Below, in pieces: positions 6,176 through 10,599 of a stretch of DNA of 10,599 nt. Position 1 is the first letter of the stretch, and each line of letters opens with the position of its first letter. Where the stretch lies: positions 1 through 10,599 of the forward strand of contig DATCLA010000050.1 in NCBI GenBank assembly GCA_036564195.1, read 5' to 3'. This DNA is from DATCLA01 sp036564195 (lineage in GTDB: Bacteria > Bacillota > UBA4882 > UBA8346). The translations under genes and the position numbers were made by a program. The notes below the pieces were generated by a model that ran no database searches, was not told where the DNA came from, and saw only the letters and a program-made list of their open reading frames with translations.

Positions 6176-6961
6176 CTAGATCGTATATTCCGGTGGAGGC
6201 GCGGCGCTGGCCAGATGCAATTTTTCAAGAATACTTCGGCGCAGTCCTAAAAATTCGGTACCCCCTCTGTGCCTAGGTCTGGACAGATGAACATCCAAGG
6301 TTGCACTGATTTTACCGGGACGCGACGTCATAATGACGATCCGATCGCTTAAATAGATGGCTTCATCCACATCATGGGTTACCAGAATCATGGTCGTCCC
6401 GTCTTCCTTCCAGAGCTCTAAAAGCTTATTCTGGAAATCGATTCTGGTAAAAGCATCCAAAGCACCCATTGGCTCATCCATTAACAGCACAACGGGTCGA
6501 TTGATCAGCGCCCGGGCAATCGCCACCCGCTGCGCCATGCCGCCGGAGATTTGATGGGGATAAGCTTTTGCAAAGCCCTGCAGCCCGATGAGTTCAATAA
6601 ACCGGGCCACATCGGCTTTGTTTTTCTGATAAACTCCTCTAGCTTTCAGTCCGGTGGCAATATTTTTTTCTACCGTTAGCCAAGGGAACAGACTGCCTTG
6701 CTGAAACACGTAGCCTTGCTGAGGGCCCGGACCGGTGATCTGCTCCCCCTTCAACATGATTTTCCCGGTTTCCGGCCGATCAAGGCCGGCAATCAGCCGT
6801 AACAGTGTAGTTTTTCCACAACCGGAAGGACCGATGATCGAAATGAATTCGCCTTTCCTTATCGAAAGATTAATATTCACGAGGGCTTCAACTGTATTAC
6901 CGTTTGTATCCACATAAGTATGGCCAACCGCGATAATTTTGATCAAATCTTTGTGGTTCAC
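6176..6961 (-). CDS. Nitrate/sulfonate/taurine-type ABC transporter ATP-binding protein (SsuB/TauB-like)
   Basis: This 261-residue ATPase energises the adjacent permease for uptake of a small, probably anionic compound. Motifs seen are Walker A GPSGCGKTT (44-52), Q-loop Q87 in YVFQQGSLFPWLTV, signature ISGGM (138-142), Walker B LLMDEP (159-164), D-loop ALD (167-169) and switch H196. The FPWLTV and DEPMGALD segments are typical of the SsuB/TauB/NrtD branch. The start is GTG at 6961, overlapping the permease stop by 4 bases (GTGA), with AAGGGGG about 8 bases upstream. It is the last gene of the binding protein-permease-ATPase set. The ligand cannot be read from the sequence; sulfonate or another organosulfur compound is inferred from cysK and the YezD genes. 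Confidence 0.9.
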   Translation of the reverse strand: MNHKDLIKIIAVGHTYVDTNGNTVEALVNINLSIRKGEFISIIGPSGCGKTTLLRLIAGLDRPETGKIMLKGEQITGPGPQQGYVFQQGSLFPWLTVEKNIATGLKARGVYQKNKADVARFIELIGLQGFAKAYPHQISGGMAQRVAIARALINRPVVLLMDEPMGALDAFTRIDFQNKLLELWKEDGTTMILVTHDVDEAIYLSDRIVIMTSRPGKISATLDVHLSRPRHRGGTEFLGLRRSILEKLHLASAAPPPEYTI

Positions 6962-7977
6962 TTTATAAGCCCCCTTTGCCAGATTGACAAGCGGTTTTGG
7001 ATCAAAGCAATCACTTTCATAATCATGGAAAAGAGCACAGCCATGATGATAATCGCGGCATACACCTTGTAATATGAAGACCAGGCTTTGGCCCAGTTGA
7101 TATAGTAGCCAAGGCCGCCCTGGGCGCCCATCATTTCCGATATAACCAGGGTCGTAAAAGCAAGGCCGTTGGCTGTAGAAATTCCCGTAAAAATCTGGGG
7201 AACGGCATTGGGAAGCGCTACATGAAACAGCAGATAACTTCCATTTGCACCCAGAGTTTTGGCCACTTCAAAATAGGTCTTGTGCGTACTGGCCATTCCC
7301 TGTGCCGTCATAAACGCCACCGGGAACCAAGCACAAATTGCAATTAAAAATACACCGGCGGCAAATGAAGTAGGGAAGACAGTCAAGGCAAAGGGCATCC
7401 ACGCCACCGCCGGCACAACTCCGGTAATTTTCAAGACTGGAAACACCCAATAGTGAACTTTAGCGAACCAGCCGATGAGGATCCCTGTACCAACCCCCAA
7501 GACGATCCCGGACAAGAAACCGAGAACGAAGAGGCGTAGGGAGTAACCGGTATTTACCAGCAAAAATTCATATTCTTCCCAGATAGCCCCAGTCACTTTG
7601 GAAGGCCCCGGGAAAAACGGCAACGGCAGAAGATTAAACTTAGTGCTTAGCAGGTCCCATAGGGCGAGAATGATACCCATTGCAAAGAGAAAGGGCGCAC
7701 GGCTGATGAATTTGACTCGTCTTTCACTGTCAAACCACGAAAACACAGCGAAACCAAAATATAGCACAATCAAGCCAAGCAACGCTAAGCGGTATGCGAT
7801 ATTATTAACTTCTTGGGTATCCGGAACTGTCAGACTGACAATTTCCGCCACTGTGAAACCCAGCAGTGAAAACAACGTCCAAAATAAATATCTTTTATTT
7901 GCTTCCGCCCTTTGGATACCTGAATTTCGGTTTGCAACCGGAGTCGAGGTAAAACCTGTAAATCCAAAGTTATTCAA
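6958..7977 (-). CDS. Nitrate/sulfonate/taurine-type ABC transporter permease (SsuC/TauC-like), N-terminally extended
   Basis: This 339-residue inner-membrane permease carries the binding-protein-dependent transport fold. The EAA loop is EVAKTLGANGSYLLFHVALP (237-256), and the segment ISEMMGAQGGLGYYI (279-293) is typical of the SsuC/TauC family. It is about 80 residues longer than usual family members because of an N-terminal region with two extra predicted membrane segments (about 31-51 and 60-82) before the standard core. The start is TTG at 7977, with AAGGAGG about 7 bases upstream. No in-frame ATG occurs until residue 100, well inside the protein. It lies 28 bases after the binding-protein gene and overlaps the ATPase gene by 4 bases. 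Confidence 0.88.
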   Translation of the reverse strand: MNNFGFTGFTSTPVANRNSGIQRAEANKRYLFWTLFSLLGFTVAEIVSLTVPDTQEVNNIAYRLALLGLIVLYFGFAVFSWFDSERRVKFISRAPFLFAMGIILALWDLLSTKFNLLPLPFFPGPSKVTGAIWEEYEFLLVNTGYSLRLFVLGFLSGIVLGVGTGILIGWFAKVHYWVFPVLKITGVVPAVAWMPFALTVFPTSFAAGVFLIAICAWFPVAFMTAQGMASTHKTYFEVAKTLGANGSYLLFHVALPNAVPQIFTGISTANGLAFTTLVISEMMGAQGGLGYYINWAKAWSSYYKVYAAIIIMAVLFSMIMKVIALIQNRLSIWQRGLIK

Positions 7978-8005
7978 TCTTATACCTCCTTAAAGACTAC
8001 AATCA

Positions 8006-9064
8006 TCACTTTTGCACCTTGTAATAGATTTTCTCCGTAAATTTTTCAGGGTCGGTGGTTTTGAGATAGCCAATTTTCGAAAGCTCTTTTACGAAATAAA
8101 GTACATTTGCTTTGACCACTGCCGGGTTGGTAATTTGCTCCTGCGCGGACGGATACTGATAGCTCTTTATCAGTTCTAACGCTAATGTTTTGTCGCTAAT
8201 ATCGGAATATTTCTTTTCGGAAATGATGGTCACGGCTTCTTCAGGATGGTTATGAATCCAGTCCTGCGCTTTATTGTAAGCGCGCAGGAGCGCCGCGACT
8301 TTTTCAGCATTTTCTTTTAGTATCTTTTCGGAGGCATAAAGGAAGCAGCAGTATTTATCGGCGAAAATCGGATCGGTCGCTAAATCGAAGATTACTTTAA
8401 AACCCTTGTTCTTCACAGCCAGAGATCCGAACGGATCCCAAATGGCCGCGGCAGCGATATCGCCTTTTTCAGCGGCTTCTATTTCCAGATTACCGTCGCC
8501 GTAAGGAACAAAGGTCACTTCCTTATTATTTTTGGCAACGATGCCGTGATTCTCCAACCATACGCTGGCAACTTGAAAAGGGGTCCCCCCAATTTCGTCA
8601 ACGCCAATTTTCTTACCTTTCAGGTCCGCAGCGGATTTAATGGGAGAATCCGCCGGAACCACTATCTTGATGCACCCCTTATGGAGTCCATCCACGACCT
8701 TGACCTTCAAACCTTCTTCAATAGAAGGAAAGAATTGAAAGTCGCCGTTTACAATCGGAATACTGCCATTGTTCAATCCAATTTTCCGGGTCTCAGTATC
8801 GGCGGAGATGAGGTTTACATCAAAACCTTCCGCTGCAAAAAAACCTTTTTCATAGGCGATGTAAATGGGCGCCCCGCAAAGCGAACCGTCCTTGCCGGGA
8901 ATATCAATTTTCCCGTATTTATATTTAGAGATCTGCCGACTTGAACTCTCAGGACCCTGAGAATCGCCGGTATTCTGATTATTGTTGCTGCCCCGCGCGA
9001 TTAACAATATGACTATGACAAGAATAAATACCGCTGTGCCCATGATTTTTCTTAAATTCCTCAT
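8006..9064 (-). CDS. ABC transporter substrate-binding protein, NMT1/SsuA-like
   Basis: This 352-residue protein is the extracytoplasmic receptor of the adjacent importer, with an N-terminal hydrophobic segment (about 8-23). Landmarks of the NMT1/SsuA type include APIYIAYEKGFFAAEGFDVNL (65-85; the 'cheap copy of the ligand' strand-loop), the segment LKGKKIGVDEIGGTPFQVAS, and AAAIWDPFGSLA. The ATG at 9064 is preferred because AAGGAG lies about 10 bases upstream. A longer TTG start at 9130 would add 22 residues without a signal character. One oddity is that Gram-positive binding proteins normally carry a lipobox cysteine after the hydrophobic stretch. Here the sequence is LLIARGSNNN, with Arg24 where Cys is expected, so lipid anchoring seems lost and the segment may act as an uncleaved anchor. 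The ligand is unknown. Confidence 0.88.
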   Translation of the reverse strand: MRNLRKIMGTAVFILVIVILLIARGSNNNQNTGDSQGPESSSRQISKYKYGKIDIPGKDGSLCGAPIYIAYEKGFFAAEGFDVNLISADTETRKIGLNNGSIPIVNGDFQFFPSIEEGLKVKVVDGLHKGCIKIVVPADSPIKSAADLKGKKIGVDEIGGTPFQVASVWLENHGIVAKNNKEVTFVPYGDGNLEIEAAEKGDIAAAAIWDPFGSLAVKNKGFKVIFDLATDPIFADKYCCFLYASEKILKENAEKVAALLRAYNKAQDWIHNHPEEAVTIISEKKYSDISDKTLALELIKSYQYPSAQEQITNPAVVKANVLYFVKELSKIGYLKTTDPEKFTEKIYYKVQK

Positions 9065-9095
9065 AATAGAGCCTCTCCTTAAATTCAGTCTTAGG

Positions 9096-9239
9096 CTAAT
9101 GCCCTCTGAACAGCTGCTTGGGATCGACAATCAGAGCAACCGCACCTGCCGGCCCGGCTGCTATGCGAATCAGCTTGCCGGGGATGCCGGCAACCACCTT
9201 TTCTACACCTAAAAAGCAATTGCCGGACTCAACTGTTTG
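9096..9239 (-). pseudogene. Orphan C-terminal tail of an unidentified gene
   Basis: Between hairpin element copy 2 and the binding-protein gene, the minus strand holds an open stretch of 47 codons ending at TAG (9098-9096), preceded by an in-frame TGA (9242-9240). It contains VEKVVAGIPGKLIRIAAGPA and ends VALIVDPKQLFRGH. It is more GC-rich than its surroundings and looks like protein, but has no good start or ribosome binding site. I do not recognise the family. The VVAGIPGKLIR segment loosely recalls the end of hexapeptide acyltransferases such as serine acetyltransferase (a logical cysK neighbour), but the residues before it do not support this. Confidence 0.4.
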
Positions 9240-9245
9240 TCACCA

Positions 9246-9320
9246 TAAAATAAAAGGCTAAACCAACTCTTATGAAAATCATAAGGTAATTGACTTAGCC
9301 TCCAGGTTTTCTGGTCAACC
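9246..9320 (-). repeat. Structured hairpin element, copy 2
   Basis: On the minus strand the element begins GGTTGACCAGAAAACCTGGA, forming a CCAG/CTGG hairpin (9302-9314). A long second hairpin follows: arms GGCTAA/TTAGCC (9295-9300 and 9256-9261), an inner CAA/TTG step and an apical CTTATGA/TCATAAG stem (9269-9275, 9279-9285), closed by TTTTATTTTA. The edges match copy 1 (3137-3204) while the centre differs. It follows a dead yezD and lies about 180 bases before the binding-protein gene. It could be a terminator, or a leader attenuator for the importer. Confidence 0.65.
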
Positions 9321-9377
9321 TTGTTTCATATATAATAGTTGTTATAGTAGTTTAGTGCTTATTAAATATTATTTCAA

Positions 9378-9455
9378 TCACATTTTTACATTTTCCTCAA
9401 TTCGGACAACTTTACCGTTTGCTGATTAAAGTTACCGGACTTAACCCGGTTCAGC
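9378..9455 (-). pseudogene. Frameshifted yezD (DUF2292) remnant
   Basis: Read in pieces on the minus strand, this stretch spells the YezD core: LNRVKSG, then VTLI after a frame change, then NGKVVRIEENVKM and a TGA stop (9380-9378) after another. It aligns with RVKNGSITVIIQDG of the first intact yezD and with VTLIIQNGQVVQIEKNE of the second. Small deletions explain the frame changes. Its N-terminal part is missing. Like the second intact yezD, it is followed by a copy of the hairpin element. It lies between cysK and the importer genes, so cysK may once have been followed by a functional yezD in the same transcript. Confidence 0.65.
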
Positions 9456-9498
9456 TCCCAGTAATTTTAAATAGAACAATTTATAAATGTTCAATCCT

Positions 9499-10434
9499 TC
9501 AGTCTTCCTGAAAAAGAGCGGTTGACAAGTAACGTTCCCCGGTGTCCGGCAATAGTACGACAATTGTCTTCCCTTTATTTTCAGTCCGCTTAGCCACTTC
9601 CGTAGCAGCAAAGGTAGCAGCTCCCGAAGAGATACCCACGAGTAAGCCTTCGAGCTTAGCCAGTTTTCTGGAAGTTTTAAAGGCTTCTTCATTTTTAACC
9701 CTAAAAATTTCATCAATCACCGCTTTGTTTAAAACATCAGGCACAAATCCGGCTCCGATACCTTGAATTTTATGAGGACCGGGATTTCCCCCTGACAAAA
9801 CGGGAGAGTCAAATGGTTCAACGGCAATTATTTTCACCCCCGGGTTACGCTCTTTCAATATTTCGCCTACACCGCTAATTGTTCCACCCGTCCCGACTCC
9901 GCTAACAAAAATATCCACCTTGCCGTCGGTATCCCGCCAAATCTCCTCCGCGGTCGTCCGGCGGTGTATCTCGGGGTTAGCCGGATTCTTAAATTGTTGT
10001 GGGATAAAGGAATTAGGAGTTTGGGCGGCTATTTCTTCCGCTTTCCGAATCGCGCCTTTCATTCCCTCAACGCCCGGGGTCAATACCAATTCCGCTCCCA
10101 GCGCCTTTAACAGATTACGCCGCTCAATACTCATGGTTTCCGGCATTGTTAAAATCAACTTATACTCCTTGGCTGCGGCGACAAACGCTAAGGCAATACC
10201 AGTATTACCGCTGGTGGGTTCGATAATCACCGAATCTTTTTTCAGGAGCCCTTTTTCTTCAGCGTCCTTGATCATACTATACCCGATCCGGTCTTTAACA
10301 CTCCCAGCCGGGTTAAAATACTCCAGCTTGGCGATGATCCTGGCAGCCAAACCGTTACTCTTATTGTAGTTTGTAAGTTCCAATAAGGGTGTGTTTCCGA
10401 TTAAATCCGTCAAATTTCTGGCTATCTTCGGCAT
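9499..10434 (-). CDS. cysK: Cysteine synthase (O-acetylserine sulfhydrylase)
   Basis: This 311-residue cytoplasmic PLP enzyme makes L-cysteine from O-acetylserine and sulfide. Length and motifs match the CysK/CysM family: PLP lysine K47 in NPAGSVKDR, the substrate loop PTSGNTG (73-79), the phosphate-binding loop GTGGT (181-185), and GISSGA (267-272) near the pyridine-nitrogen serine. The MPETMSIERRNLLKALGAEL block (97-116) is typical of CysK. The ATG at 10434 has AGGAGG about 8 bases upstream. It has its own sigma-A promoter and the same 10-base operator as the yezD/nitrogenase-like unit. It is the sulfide-consuming end of the proposed pathway. A weak AT-rich dyad (GAACA/TGTTC) with a T-rich tail just after the stop may end the transcript. 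CysM or another beta-synthase specificity cannot be excluded. Confidence 0.93.
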   Translation of the reverse strand: MPKIARNLTDLIGNTPLLELTNYNKSNGLAARIIAKLEYFNPAGSVKDRIGYSMIKDAEEKGLLKKDSVIIEPTSGNTGIALAFVAAAKEYKLILTMPETMSIERRNLLKALGAELVLTPGVEGMKGAIRKAEEIAAQTPNSFIPQQFKNPANPEIHRRTTAEEIWRDTDGKVDIFVSGVGTGGTISGVGEILKERNPGVKIIAVEPFDSPVLSGGNPGPHKIQGIGAGFVPDVLNKAVIDEIFRVKNEEAFKTSRKLAKLEGLLVGISSGAATFAATEVAKRTENKGKTIVVLLPDTGERYLSTALFQED

Positions 10435-10471
10435 TATAACTCCTCCTACCTGATAATTAATTTAATCCCAT

Positions 10472-10481
10472 GTATTCCTAT
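10472..10481 (-). promoter_or_regulatory. Putative operator in the cysK leader
   Basis: The minus strand reads ATAGGAATAC, identical to the site at 3666-3675, and is also 22 bases downstream of the -10 box. The wider site continues ATGGGATTAAAT. Its position just after the transcription start suits a repressor that blocks early elongation or initiation in response to cysteine supply. Confidence 0.6.
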
Positions 10482-10503
10482 TATCTTACTTGGTTTTATC
10501 TTT

Positions 10504-10532
10504 ATATTATAATTACTTCCTGCAATTGTCAA
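10504..10532 (-). promoter_or_regulatory. Sigma-A promoter of cysK
   Basis: On the minus strand a perfect -35 TTGACA (10527-10532) is followed by a 17-base spacer and the -10 box TAATAT (10504-10509). An overlapping TATAAT two bases closer would give a 15-base spacer. The leader to the cysK ATG is about 60 bases. Confidence 0.8.
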
Positions 10533-10599
10533 GAACTTCTTTTTATTTCCGGTCCGATTTAGGATTTAATCGTCTCCTACCTGTTCGTAAATGAAAACC

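Noticed and set aside
8546..8944. Plus-strand open frames such as 8546-8944, 9920-10369 and 7598-7993
   Set aside because: They are antisense to well-supported genes, lack ribosome binding sites and show no family resemblance.
9065..9130. TTG start at 9130 for the binding protein
   Set aside because: It would run through the end of the orphan gene tail and add polar residues before the signal segment. The ATG at 9064 has a clear AAGGAG.
9246..9320. Possible c-di-GMP-I riboswitch (plus strand ...TTAGCCTCCAGG) or SAM-I (S-box) leader (minus strand CCAGAAA..TGGAGG)
   Set aside because: Only a few bases resemble either class. The conserved S-box core (GATGAAACC...GGCAACC) and the GEMM receptor and GGNA-type loop pairing are absent, in both copies.
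9325..9400. Promoter for the importer genes upstream of hairpin copy 2
   Set aside because: The minus strand is AT-rich with several TATA-like boxes (TATAAC, TATTAT), but the best pair, TTGAAA-17-TAAACT, is weak, so I did not annotate it.

Overview
The window reads as part of an anaerobic, low-to-moderate-GC Firmicutes chromosome, most likely Clostridia (a Peptococcaceae-like lineage is a guess). Grounds: strong AGGAGG-type ribosome binding sites on almost every gene, TTG and GTG starts, AT-rich promoters of the sigma-A type, and families typical of Clostridia (YezD/DUF2292, DUF4418, cysteine synthase beside a sulfonate-type ABC transporter). All real genes lie on the minus strand, so the window is transcribed from right to left.

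Layout in transcription order. (1) cysK (9499-10434), a cysteine synthase with its own promoter. (2) A decayed stretch (9096-9455) with a frameshifted yezD remnant, a structured hairpin element and an orphan C-terminal gene tail. (3) A nitrate/sulfonate/taurine-type ABC importer: binding protein (8006-9064), permease (6958-7977), ATPase (6176-6961). (4) A second ABC cassette: DUF4418 membrane protein (5682-6104), FtsX/MacB-type permease (4462-5682) and LolD-type ATPase (3797-4465), with overlapping genes and a consensus-matching CcpA cre site just upstream. (5) A second sigma-A promoter driving two tandem yezD genes (3420-3629, 3223-3390), then a second copy of the hairpin element, a uroporphyrinogen-decarboxylase-family C-terminal remnant (2947-3120) and a nitrogenase component 1-like pair, alpha-like (1437-2960) and beta-like (104-1444).

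How it may fit together. cysK and the yezD-nitrogenase-like unit share a 10-base sequence (ATAGGAATAC on the transcribed strand) at exactly the same distance (22 bases) downstream of their -10 boxes. This suggests one regulator, plausibly a cysteine/sulfur repressor, controls both. Together with the sulfonate-type importer, the nitrogenase-like pair is best read as a reductase for acquiring sulfur from organic compounds, analogous to methylthio-alkane reductase, rather than a dinitrogen-fixing enzyme. All six P-cluster cysteines and the cofactor cysteine are visible, but the FeMo-cofactor histidine position carries Met. No Fe-protein (H subunit) gene is in the window. The substrate is unknown and the functional assignment is inference.
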